Positions 7,639 through 16,563 of a stretch of DNA of 64,000 nucleotides are shown in pieces. How positions within the stretch are numbered: position 1 is the stretch's first letter; each line of letters begins with the position of its first letter. The position numbers and the translations under genes were made by a program. The notes under the pieces are model-generated. The model had not been told where the DNA came from. It searched no databases and saw nothing but the letters and a program-made list of their open reading frames with translations. The stretch is taken from NCBI RefSeq assembly GCF_008329535.1, contig NZ_NPKR01000010.1:1-64000 (forward strand), in the 5' to 3' direction. The DNA comes from Mycolicibacterium sp. P1-18 (lineage in GTDB: Bacteria; Actinomycetota; Actinomycetes; Mycobacteriales; Mycobacteriaceae).

Positions 7639-8487
7639 GTGCGGCCACAGCTCGTCGACGGCGTCACCGTCCTCGGCAACCTCGCAGTCGACCTGATCGA
7701 CGGCGCCCCGCCCACCCCCGGCGGTTGCGCCTCGTTCGCAGGCGTGGCGCTGGAGTTCGCGGGCGGCGTCGGCCAGATCGTGGCCATGGGCGCGCCCGAG
7801 GATCATCAGCTGTTCACCGGCGTGCTGGACCGCTTCGGGTCGCTGGTCCGGATCATCGACTCGGATCGGACCGCCGGATTCCGGCTGGACTACGTGGACG
7901 TCGACCACCGTGCGATGTCGGTCACGGCGCTGGGTCCCGTCTGGGGAACCGAGGAGATCGAGACCGCCAACCCGGAGACGACGTGGGTGCACCTTGCGCC
8001 GCTGCTCCGCGCCGACTTCCCCGAGGCCACGCTCGCGCTGCTGGCCGAGCGCGGCCACCGGGTGGCCTACGACGGTCAGGGGCTGGTGCGTGCCGACCGG
8101 GTGGGCCCGCTCGCGGTGGACCGCGAATACCCCCACAGCCTGTTGCGTGACATCAGCGTCCTGAAGTTGGCCGAGGACGAAGCCGTCATCGTCGCCGACG
8201 GCGAGTTCGACGCCGCGACGGCCGATCGGCTCGGGGTGCCCGAGATCCTGGTGACCCTCGGCTCGGAGGGGTGCGACATCTACACCGAGGGCGACGTCGT
8301 GCGGGTGCCCGCGGCGTGGCGGGTCACCGGAGTGCAGGCCACGGGCGCCGGCGACATGTTCACGTCGTGCTACGTGGCCAACCGTGCGGCCGGTGCGGGT
8401 CCGGTGGCAGCGGCCGAGCGGGCCAGCGAACTCGTCGCCCGCGAACTCGAGAAGCGCCTGCCCGTGCCGTCGCCCGACCGGGTGTAG
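7639..8487 (+). CDS. PfkB-family carbohydrate kinase
   Basis: A 282-residue ribokinase-type sugar kinase. The N-terminal substrate region reads VTVLGNLAVDLIDG and the C-terminal ATP site contains ATGAGDMF, where the Asp of GAGD is the catalytic base; the usual Thr-Thr/Asp-Thr before it is Ala-Thr here. I prefer the GTG at 7639, which has a GGAG ten bases upstream and lies where homology begins. A GTG at 7546, overlapping the LacI stop, would add 31 unremarkable residues. Downstream of the LacI gene, it probably phosphorylates the sugar intermediate of the divergent pathway. Substrate unknown. Confidence 0.85.
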   Translation: MRPQLVDGVTVLGNLAVDLIDGAPPTPGGCASFAGVALEFAGGVGQIVAMGAPEDHQLFTGVLDRFGSLVRIIDSDRTAGFRLDYVDVDHRAMSVTALGPVWGTEEIETANPETTWVHLAPLLRADFPEATLALLAERGHRVAYDGQGLVRADRVGPLAVDREYPHSLLRDISVLKLAEDEAVIVADGEFDAATADRLGVPEILVTLGSEGCDIYTEGDVVRVPAAWRVTGVQATGAGDMFTSCYVANRAAGAGPVAAAERASELVARELEKRLPVPSPDRV

Positions 8488-8528
8488 ACGCAGGTCGCAG
8501 CGGGTCGAACTCGACACCCGTCAAGTTT

Positions 8529-8557
8529 CTACCCGCGGGTAGCTTCGCTCTTATGAT
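8529..8557 (+). promoter_or_regulatory. korAB promoter with overlapping palindromic operator
   Basis: CTACCCGCGGGTAG (8529-8542) is a perfect 14-bp palindrome. A consensus-quality -10, TATGAT, sits at 8552-8557. With the usual 17-base spacer the -35 would be 8529-8534, inside the palindrome. A dimeric repressor bound there would block sigma-factor contact. The predicted transcript start is about 8564, leaving a leader of about 255 bases before korA. Confidence 0.6.
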
Positions 8558-8559
8558 TC

Positions 8560-8819
8560 GCTGCGCCTTGAACGTGACGAAAACCACAAATTCGTCGCTC
8601 GCGGTTCACCTTCATGCTTGTGAACAGGACGTTTCCAACCGCTGGTCGGACGGCACGCGTGGCTGGCCGGTAAAGCCCAGCCTAAGAGCAGTGCAATAAT
8701 CGGTACTGCCAGTGACAGATAAGAAGAGGCTGACGTCCACCCGGCGGCGCGGGCGCGAAAGCGCACTACCCAGCGACACGGCAATGCCTCTTCTTCGTGA
8801 AGTGTGAAAGGCGGGGGTC
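8560..8819 (+). ncRNA. Putative structured 5' leader of korAB
   Basis: Several stems can be drawn by eye: GTGACGAA with TTCGTCGC (within 8574-8602), GGCTGG (8661-8666) with CCAGCC (8677-8682), GCAGT (8688-8692) with ACTGC, and a perfect 10-bp long-range pair AAGAAGAGGC (8721-8730) with GCCTCTTCTT (8786-8795). The last encloses GCGC-GAAA-GCGC (8753-8764), a GNRA-capped hairpin. The 3' strand of the long stem ends about 25 bases before the korA start. It matches no riboswitch consensus I know; the function is inferred only from structure. Confidence 0.4.
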
Positions 8820-10768
8820 GTGACTGTAAGCGGCAGCGAAGCCGGTACGAGTTCATCCTCCCGGCAGAAGCTCGAGAAGGTCGTCATCCGCTTCGCCGGT
8901 GACTCCGGTGACGGCATGCAGTTGACGGGTGACCGGTTCACCACCGAAGCCGCGCTCTTCGGCAACGACCTTGCGACACAACCGAATTACCCCGCCGAGA
9001 TCCGCGCACCACAGGGCACGCTCCCCGGTGTCTCGTCGTTCCAGATCCAGATCGCCGACTTCGACATCCTCACCGCCGGTGACCGTCCCGACGTGCTCGT
9101 CGCGATGAACCCCGCGGCGTTGAAGGCCAACGTCGGCGACCTGCCGCGCGGCGGCCTGGTGATCGCCAACTCCGACGAGTTCACCAAGCGCAACCTGGCG
9201 AAGGTGGGCTACGAGGCCAACCCGCTGGAGACCGACGAGCTCTCCGACTACGTGGTGCAGGCCGTCCCCATGACCACGCTGACGCTCGGCGCCGTCGAAC
9301 AGATCGGGGCGAGCAAGAAGGACGGTTCCCGGGCCAAGAACATGTTCGCGCTCGGGCTGCTGTCGTGGATGTACAGCCGCGAGCTCGAACACAGCGAGAC
9401 CTTCATCCGGGAGAAGTTCGCCCGCAAGCCCGAGATCGCCGAGGCCAACGTGCTCGCACTCAAGGCGGGCTGGAACTACGGCGAGACCACCGAGGCCTTC
9501 GGCACCACCTACGAGGTGTCGCCCGCCAAGCTGAAGTCCGGTGAATACCGGCAGGTGTCGGGCAACAGCGCCCTGGCCTACGGCATCGTCGTCGCCGGCC
9601 AGCTGGCCAACACGCAGGTGATGCTCGGCAGCTACCCGATCACGCCGGCCTCCGACATCCTGCACGAGCTGTCCAAGCACAAGAACTTCAACGTCCTCAC
9701 CTTCCAGGCCGAGGACGAGATCGCGGGCATCGGCGCGGCCCTCGGGGCGTCCTACGGCGGCGCCCTTGGCGTCACCAGCACCTCGGGCCCCGGCGTCGCC
9801 CTCAAGGCGGAGGCCATCGGTCTCGGCGTGATGGCCGAACTCCCGCTGCTCGTGGTCGACGTGCAGCGCGGCGGTCCGTCCACCGGCCTGCCGACCAAGA
9901 CCGAACAGGCCGACCTGCTGCAGGCGCTCTACGGTCGCAACGGCGAGTCCCCGGTCGCGGTGCTCGCACCCCAGTCGCCCTCGGACTGCTTCGAGATCGC
10001 CGTCGAGGCCGCCCGGATCGCCCTGACGTACCGGACGCCGGTGATCCTGCTGTCCGACGGCGCGATCGCCAACGGCTCCGAGCCGTGGCGCATCCCCGAC
10101 GTGACCACCTTCGAGGCGATCGACCACACCTTCGCCAAGGAGGGTGAGCCGTTCCAGCCCTACGCCCGCGATCCCGAGACGCTGGCCCGGCAGTTCGCCG
10201 TGCCCGGCACGCCGGGTCTGGAGCACCGCATCGGCGGCCTCGAGTCGGCCAACGGGTCGGGCAACATCTCCTACGAGCCCAAGAACCACGACCTCATGGT
10301 GCGGCTGCGCCAGGCCAAGATCGACGGCATCACCGTGCCCGACCTGGTCGTCGACGACCCGAGCGGTGAGGCCGAGCTGCTCATCGTCGGCTGGGGCAGT
10401 TCGTACGGTCCGATCGGCGAAGCCTGCCGTCGCGCACGGCGCACCGGCGTCAAGGTGGCCCACGCGCACCTGCGATACCTGAACCCGTTGCCCGGCAACC
10501 TCGGCGACGTCCTCCGCCAGTACCCGAACGTGGTGCTGCCCGAGATGAACCTCGGCCAGATGGCGCTGCTGCTGCGCGGCAAGTACCTGGTCGACGTGCA
10601 GTCGGTGACGAAGGTGGAGGGCATGGCCTTCCTCGCCGAGGAAGTGGAGGGCATCATCGAATCGGCCCTCGACGGAACGTTGCGGGACAAGGAAGCCGAC
10701 AAGGCAAAGTTTGCCCGGCTGGCTGCGGCCACCATCGAGATTCCAGCGACGGCGCAAGGAGCTGAAGC

Positions 10769-10772
<4 letters not shown>
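8820..10772 (+). CDS. korA: 2-oxoglutarate:ferredoxin oxidoreductase, alpha subunit
   Basis: A 650-residue subunit of KorAB, which oxidatively decarboxylates 2-oxoglutarate to succinyl-CoA with ferredoxin as acceptor, an oxygen-tolerant alternative TCA step in mycobacteria. It is a fusion of the gamma-type domain (FAGDSGDGMQLTGDRF near residue 25) and the alpha domain (MLGSYPITPASDILHEL near 270; TSTSGPGVALK near 320). The GTG at 8820 is preceded by a GAAAGGCGGGG ribosome site. korB begins inside its stop (ATGA). The order korA-korB-mobA is conserved in mycobacteria. The long leader suggests post-transcriptional control. Confidence 0.95.
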
Positions 10773-11816
<1,044 letters not shown>

Positions 11817-11845
<29 letters not shown>

Positions 11846-12404
11846 CAGTACTCCGCTCGCGGGCGTCGTCCTGGCGGGCGGGGCCTCGAGACGAATGGGT
11901 CGCGACAAGGCGACCCTGGAACTCGACGGTCGCACCTTCGTCGAGCGGGCGGTGTCGACGCTCGTCGCCCGGTGCTCGCCCGTGTTCGTGGTCGCGGCAC
12001 CGGGTCAACCGCTACCCGCGCTGGACGCCGAGGTGCTGCGTGACGACGTCCGCGGCGTCGGACCGCTGCTGGCCACGGCCAGGGGCCTGCGTGCCGCCGC
12101 AGAGGCCGGTCTCGAACGGGCCTTCGTGTGCGCCGTCGACATGCCGTACCTCACCGTCGACCTGATCGACGAGCTCGTCGGTCCCTCGGTGCGACTGAGA
12201 GCCGACGTGGTGCTGCCGTGGGACGGCCGCGACCACTACCTGGCCGGTGTCTATCGAACCGACCTGGCGCTGCGCGCCGACGCCCTGGTGGCCGCCGGTG
12301 ACCGCAGCATGCGTGCCCTGGTGGACGTGGTGGACGTGCAACGCGTGGTGATGGCCGAGCAGCGCGCCCTGGTCAACGTGAACGCGCCTACCGACCTGGG
12401 GTAG
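11817..12404 (+). CDS. mobA: Molybdenum cofactor guanylyltransferase
   Basis: A 195-residue nucleotidyltransferase that adds GMP to molybdopterin to make the guanine dinucleotide cofactor. The N-terminal signature VVLAGGASRRMGRDK binds GTP, and CAVDMPYL contains the metal-binding Asp. The only start consistent with the full signature is a GTG at 11817, inside the last codons of korB, so it is probably translated from the korAB message. Its position after korAB is conserved in mycobacteria; no molybdoenzyme is encoded nearby. Confidence 0.9.
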
Positions 12405-13425
12405 CGGCCGAGTCCGGCAAATGGTGAATCGTGTCGGCACCGCGGCCCATTTCTACTTTGGCGCGCTAACGAATATTGGCGCGACGTGTCGCCGGGCCCG
12501 TTCCGGCCGCTATTCGAATCGGGTCTCCGGGGTGTCGCCCAGCGCGACATGTGCGTGACTGGTTGCGATGCAACGGGTTTGACGAAGAATCGCAGCCATG
12601 GATGGACGAAAGTCGGAGCGCCGCATCGCGTTTCCGAATTGTGTCGTCGAGGGGCGGGAATTCGCGCCGCCGTCACGAGGTTGGGGCGGTCGTGCCGCGC
12701 GTGTCGGCGCCCCTCCGCCGACGTGTTTGGGACGAGCTTGAACGACCAAAGAGGGTTGCTCGCAACATATTTCGATACGTGTCTGCTCGACGACGTGGAG
12801 CGGCGCATTTCGTGGATTACTCGACGACGTGAAAGTATCTATCCGACAGTGAGTTTGAGCATCCCGAATCGTCGTGACGGCAGGATCCCTCAGCGAACGA
12901 TGTGGGCCATCATGGTCGACATTCGCCAATCCTGCTGCTGGAGAGCCGCTTCGAGGTGCGGATGTGACGCCTGGGACGCGGAGATCGTGCGCCATGTCAC
13001 ACGCAGGGGGTGATTTGACTCACTTTCGGATTGTGGTCCGACGTTTTTGGGTGGGCCGCCGAATTCCGCGATGACCTGCAACGATGTCGGGGACGGTCGT
13101 CGTTATCCGATCGTTATCGAGCGGCGACACGCGGCCGGGCTCGTTTCGCAATCCCCGGGAACGTTTGTACCTTTCAGAGGTCTCCGCAAGTGGAGCACAG
13201 GAAACACAAACCACGAACCTGCGTGTGAGTGGGGCGGCCACAGGACCCGGACCGGATCCGGTGTCGTGACCGCCGCCGGGCGACCGCCCGGTGTGGCATG
13301 TCTAGCCGCCCACTGTCGTGCCCGACCGAGACGGCACGGCCCAGAACCTCCCGCCTGTCTGACAGGCAATTACGCCCGCGTATCCCGCAGGCGTCCTTGG
13401 TGCGCGCGTGGCGAAAGGACAGAAG
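12405..13425. other. 1-kb stretch without a convincing gene, upstream of rpfE
   Basis: Frames on both strands reach 118-175 codons but look non-coding: mixed third positions, no domains, Cys/Arg-rich translations. Base composition is less GC-biased than its neighbours, especially 12405-13100. Near its end lie ACCGGATCCGGT (13251-13262, palindrome), a CCGGGC-GACC-GCCCGG hairpin (13276-13291) and a 15-bp palindrome (13353-13367). I suspect a long regulatory leader or decayed genes; M. tuberculosis carries two small hypothetical genes at the same place. Confidence 0.5.
13353..13367. promoter_or_regulatory. 15-bp palindrome upstream of rpfE
   Basis: GCCTGTC-T-GACAGGC is a perfect inverted repeat with a single central base, 58 bp before the rpfE start. 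Its symmetry and place fit a dimeric regulator's operator or a short hairpin in the leader. The regulator is unknown. Confidence 0.45.
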
Positions 13426-13752
13426 TTGAAGTTCACCCGCAACACGCTTGGTCTGGCGGCCATCGCCGGGGCGCTCGCCGTGGCCCCGATCGCGCTAGGA
13501 GCCGGGACCGCGAATGCGGACGGCGGCGTCAACTGGGACGCCGTCGCAGCCTGCGAATCGGGCGGCAACTGGTCGACCGCGACGGGCAACGGGTACTACG
13601 GCGGACTGCAGTTCACGATGAGCACCTGGCACGCCAACGGTGGCAATGGTTCACCGCACAAGGCCAGCAAGGACGAGCAGATCCGCGTGGCCAACAACGT
13701 GCTGAAGAGCCAGGGCATCGGCGCCTGGCCGGTCTGCGGACGCCGCGGCTAG
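13426..13752 (+). CDS. rpfE: Resuscitation-promoting factor RpfE-like
   Basis: A 108-residue secreted muralytic factor that cleaves peptidoglycan to restart growth of dormant cells. The signal peptide runs over residues 1-30 (KFTRNTLGLAAIAGALAV..., cleavage after TANA), then comes a single Rpf lysozyme-like domain: VNWDAVAACESGGNW with the catalytic Glu, YYGGLQFTMSTW, and the ending SQGIGAWPVCGRRG, which matches RpfE. Unlike M. tuberculosis RpfE there is no Pro/Ala-rich linker before the domain. I chose the TTG at 13426 because GAAAGGA lies six bases upstream and it gives a clean signal peptide; a GTG at 13408 is the alternative. Confidence 0.9.
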   Translation: MKFTRNTLGLAAIAGALAVAPIALGAGTANADGGVNWDAVAACESGGNWSTATGNGYYGGLQFTMSTWHANGGNGSPHKASKDEQIRVANNVLKSQGIGAWPVCGRRG

Positions 13753-13773
13753 TTCGGCGACGAGCCTGCGAGA

Positions 13774-13812
13774 GCGGCGCTGGGCGACACGCCCGGCGCT
13801 GCTTTCTCTTTT
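13774..13812 (+). terminator. Intrinsic terminator after rpfE
   Basis: A 13-bp stem (13774-13786 with 13790-13802; two pairs are G-U wobbles) with a three-base loop is followed by TTTCTCTTTT (13803-13812). This is a classic hairpin plus U-tract, rare in mycobacteria, and it separates the two rpf genes into different transcripts. Confidence 0.8.
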
Positions 13813-13977
13813 GACCCTCCTACCTCAGCTTTCTCTGCCTTCCATCACGTATCGGTAAAGAACTTTCGTCGCTTCTGTAACGCATGTGATCCACCCCACG
13901 AATTACCGTTTGACCGCGTCAATTTGCCAGTGGCTACCGCGGTCCTCGTGTCAACCGGTCGGGGAAGGACCGCACTC

Positions 13978-14487
13978 GTGAAGATCCAGGGATACCGCAC
14001 CTCTTTGGTCAGGGGCCTCAAGCTCGTTCTGCTGACCGGCGCAGTCGCGATCGTCGTCATGGCGATATCGACAGGAATGTCCGCAGGGAACGCTCACGCG
14101 GATTCGATGAACTGGGACGCGGTCGCACAGTGTGAGTCCGGCGGCAACTGGGCCGCCAGCACCGGAAACGGGCACTACGGCGGGCTGCAGTTCAAGCCGG
14201 CCACCTGGAGCTCCAACGGTGGCGTCGGATCGCCCTCGACGGCGTCGCGGGCCGAGCAGATCCGCGTCGCCGAGAACGTCCTGGCCAGCCAGGGCCCCGG
14301 CGCATGGCCGAAGTGCGGCGTCAAGGGCGGCACCCCCGCCGTGTGGAACGTGTCGTCGATCAGTCCGGCCCAGCCCGCGACCGGCTGCCAGGCGATGCCG
14401 ACCCAGGGCCTGCTCGGCTTCATCAACCCGCGCCAGATGTGCTCGGCGCTGCTCAACCCGATGGGTGCCCTGACGGGTCGGAGCTGA
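13978..14487 (+). CDS. Second resuscitation-promoting factor with C-terminal tail
   Basis: A 169-residue secreted Rpf. The N-terminal hydrophobic segment (LKLVLLTGAVAIVVMAIS) and a cleavage site near AHA-DS mark a signal peptide. The Rpf domain follows: NWDAVAQCESGGNWAAS with the catalytic Glu, HYGGLQFKPATW, and GPGAWPKCG, closest to RpfC/RpfD types. After the domain a tail of about 50 residues with two Cys (TGCQAMP, RQMCSALL) has no family I recognise. The GTG at 13978 has a GGAAGGA ribosome site. Its 3' end overlaps the converging FAD monooxygenase by 35 bp. Confidence 0.88.
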   Translation: MKIQGYRTSLVRGLKLVLLTGAVAIVVMAISTGMSAGNAHADSMNWDAVAQCESGGNWAASTGNGHYGGLQFKPATWSSNGGVGSPSTASRAEQIRVAENVLASQGPGAWPKCGVKGGTPAVWNVSSISPAQPATGCQAMPTQGLLGFINPRQMCSALLNPMGALTGRS

Positions 14488-15625
14488 GTGCGAACGCCGA
14501 CCGGCCGGCCACCGAGGCCAGATGGCGCCGGAGGATCGCCTCGGGTACCGCCGCCGACGCGCGCATCGCCGCGGCGCCGAGAAGTGCGGGCCGCGCGTTG
14601 ACGATCCGCCCGATCATCCGCGACTCGCGGGTCAGCGCGAGCGCCCGCGGGCGGCGTAACCGGGTGTAGCTCGCGAACGCCCCGGGAAGGTCGTCGGCGG
14701 CGTCGACGCAGTGCGCCAGCGTGGCGGCGTCCTCCAAGCCCTGACAGCCACCCTGGCCGAGATGCGGCCGCATGGGATGGGCGGCGTCGCCGACGAGCAC
14801 GACGGCACCGCGCGACCATTGGCGGGCAGGTTCGCGGTCGTAGAGGTCGTTGCGCAGCACGTCTGCCGGGTCGGTGGCCGCCAGCAGGGCGGGCACGGGG
14901 TCGGCCCATCCGTCGTACTTGGCCTGAAGGTGCGCGAGTTCGCCACCGGGAGACGCCGTTCCCTCACGGCGACGCTCGGTGCCGAACCAGTACGTGTGCC
15001 CCGCCCCGAGGGGAACGTGCCCGAATTCGGTTCCCACGCCCACCGTTTCGCCGGCCAGGTTCGGGTCCAGCGCACATGCGGCGACGCCGCGCCAGGCGGT
15101 GTATCCCACATACCTGCGGCGCAGGGTTCCGTTGAGATGGCGTGCCACCATGGAGCCGATGCCGTCCGCACCGATCACCGCGGTGACCTCCCGTGTGGCG
15201 CCGTCCGACGTCGTCACGCGAACACCGGTCGCCGTGACGACGAGTTCGGTTGCCGCCATTCCGGTTTCGACGGTGCCCTCGGTGAGCGCATCCGCCAGGA
15301 TCGCGGTCAACACCGACCGCCGGACCACGACCAACGACTCACCGAGGGCGGCGACGATGCGTTCGGGTGCCGGCCGTCGCAGCCACGTGCCGTTCGACCA
15401 TCGCATCGCACCGGCGGAGACCCGGCCACCGGACTCGCGGACGGCGTCGCCGAGGCCGATGCGGTCCAGGGCGGCCAAGGCGTTGGGCCAGATGGTGATC
15501 GCGGTGCCCGACGTGGCGTCGACCCGCTCCTCGAGCACCGTCACCCGATGCCCTCGGCGTTGCAGTGCGACCGCGCTCGCCAGCCCCGAGATGCCGGCGC
15601 CGACGACGAGGAAGCTGCGGCTCAC
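14453..15625 (-). CDS. FAD-dependent monooxygenase (PHBH-type)
   Basis: A 390-residue flavoprotein of the p-hydroxybenzoate hydroxylase fold. The FAD-binding GXGXXG is in VVGAGISGLASAVAL (residues 7-21), the DG motif is in VIGADGIGSMVARH, and the second FAD motif is VVLVGDAAHPMRPHLGQG. Such enzymes hydroxylate aromatic or heterocyclic compounds, including antibiotics. It is the last gene of a minus-strand group with a PaaI-type thioesterase (9 bp upstream) and an HxlR regulator, a combination typical of degradation or detoxification. Substrate unknown. Confidence 0.88.
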   Translation of the reverse strand: MSRSFLVVGAGISGLASAVALQRRGHRVTVLEERVDATSGTAITIWPNALAALDRIGLGDAVRESGGRVSAGAMRWSNGTWLRRPAPERIVAALGESLVVVRRSVLTAILADALTEGTVETGMAATELVVTATGVRVTTSDGATREVTAVIGADGIGSMVARHLNGTLRRRYVGYTAWRGVAACALDPNLAGETVGVGTEFGHVPLGAGHTYWFGTERRREGTASPGGELAHLQAKYDGWADPVPALLAATDPADVLRNDLYDREPARQWSRGAVVLVGDAAHPMRPHLGQGGCQGLEDAATLAHCVDAADDLPGAFASYTRLRRPRALALTRESRMIGRIVNARPALLGAAAMRASAAVPEAILRRHLASVAGRSAFALSSDPSGHPSG

Positions 15626-15634
15626 GCCTCGACG

Positions 15635-16159
15635 TTATCGGTCCGGTGTCGGGAGGTCGAACACCAGCAGGGTGCTCGTCGCCGTCGCGACGAGCGCGCC
15701 GGACGCGTCGGTGACGACGCCCTCGGTGAAGCCGACGCGCGAGCCGGCCTTTACGACGGTCCCGGTCGCGGTCAGCGGTCCGCTGGACGTGCGCACGCCC
15801 TTGAGGTAGTTCACTTTGATCTCGATCGACGTGTAGCCCTTGCCCTGCGGCAGCGTGCTGTGCAACGCGCAGCCGGCCACGGAGTCCAGCAGGGTGCAGA
15901 CCAATCCGCCGTGTACCGCGCCGATCGGGTTGTACGCCGAGTCGTCGGGTTCGCACGTGAAGACCACGCGGCCGGGCTCGACGGATGCCATCGCGAACGT
16001 CATCAGGCCCGAGATGGGAGGCGGTGGCAGCGTCCCGTCGACGATCGCGCGCAGGTAGTCGATGCCCGCCATGGACAGGCCCTTGGCCGTCGTCGGTGCG
16101 GGGTCGTGCCAGGTGACGACCTTCGAGCGCTTCTCGCCCCAGCCCTGGTCGTCGGTCAC
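15635..16159 (-). CDS. PaaI/hotdog-fold thioesterase
   Basis: A 174-residue acyl-CoA thioesterase. NPIGAVHGGLVCTLLDSVAGCA is the family's HGG active-site region with the Asp further along the helix (written here as NPIGAVHGGLV and TLLDSVAG). The GTG at 16159 overlaps the HxlR stop by 4 bp and gives a normal N-terminal extension. It would hydrolyse an aryl- or acyl-CoA, possibly a product related to the neighbouring monooxygenase. Confidence 0.85.
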   Translation of the reverse strand: MTDDQGWGEKRSKVVTWHDPAPTTAKGLSMAGIDYLRAIVDGTLPPPPISGLMTFAMASVEPGRVVFTCEPDDSAYNPIGAVHGGLVCTLLDSVAGCALHSTLPQGKGYTSIEIKVNYLKGVRTSSGPLTATGTVVKAGSRVGFTEGVVTDASGALVATATSTLLVFDLPTPDR

Positions 16160-16545
16160 GTGGTCTCCTCGGGTCGGGCGAAGCGGCGGTAACGGGTGCG
16201 GCGCAGCGGATCGTCGGGGGCCACGGCGTGTTCGGTGCCCCAGGTCAGCAGCGCGTCGAGCACGGGCAGCAGGCCGCGGCCCGATGCGGTCAGCCCGTAC
16301 TCGTCGCGCCGGGGATGGTCCTGATAGGAGGTCCGGTCGACGACGCCCGCCGCCTCCAACGTCTTGAGCCGGGCGGCGATCCGGTCGCGCGGCGCGCCGG
16401 TGCCCTCGACGATCTCGCCGAACCGACGTGCGCCGAGGGCGATTTCCCGGACGACGAGCAACGCCCACTTCTCGCCGACGACGGTCAGCGCGGCGGCAAC
16501 CGGGCAGGGGCGGCCCGCGAGATCGGCGAGCGGCGTGGTCGACAC
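16156..16545 (-). CDS. HxlR-family transcriptional regulator
   Basis: A 129-residue winged-helix regulator. The N-terminal Cys of the family is present (RPCPVAAALTVVGEKWALLV), followed by the recognition wing region (RDRIAARLKTLEAAGVVDR, DEYGLTASGRGLLPVL). HxlR proteins sense reactive electrophiles or redox state, often through that Cys. It heads the thioesterase/monooxygenase operon and is divergent from an MFS exporter with only 18 bp between start codons, so it likely controls both. Confidence 0.9.
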   Translation of the reverse strand: MSTTPLADLAGRPCPVAAALTVVGEKWALLVVREIALGARRFGEIVEGTGAPRDRIAARLKTLEAAGVVDRTSYQDHPRRDEYGLTASGRGLLPVLDALLTWGTEHAVAPDDPLRRTRYRRFARPEETT

Positions 16546-16550
16546 GGTGT

Positions 16551-16556
16551 TAGCGT
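16551..16556 (+). promoter_or_regulatory. -10 of a leaderless MFS transcript
   Basis: TAGCGT lies seven bases before the GTG at 16564. Since only 18 bp separate the divergent starts, an HxlR dimer bound here could occlude both promoters. Confidence 0.45.
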
Positions 16557-16563
16557 GCCAGGA

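Larger units (their letters stand above)
8488..8819 (+). other. 332-bp gene-free region upstream of korA
   Basis: No convincing gene. It contains a 14-bp perfect palindrome and a strong -10 near its start, then about 260 bp of leader rich in hairpins. A 48-codon frame from 8553 starts inside the -10 and is not believed. Confidence 0.6.

Noticed and set aside
8553..8699. 48-codon frame in the korA leader
   Set aside because: It starts inside the -10 hexamer and its composition is not coding-like.
8853..10757. 634-codon minus-strand frame across korA
   Set aside because: Antisense shadow of a gene with firm motifs and a coupled partner.
12486..13013. 175-codon plus frame (and a 161-codon minus frame at 12510-12995) before rpfE
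   Set aside because: Third positions are mixed, composition is Arg/Cys-rich and there is no domain; both strands are equally open, which argues against either.
13081..13425. c-di-AMP (ydaO-type) riboswitch before rpfE
   Set aside because: rpfA leaders in actinobacteria carry it, but the conserved blocks of that motif were not found here.
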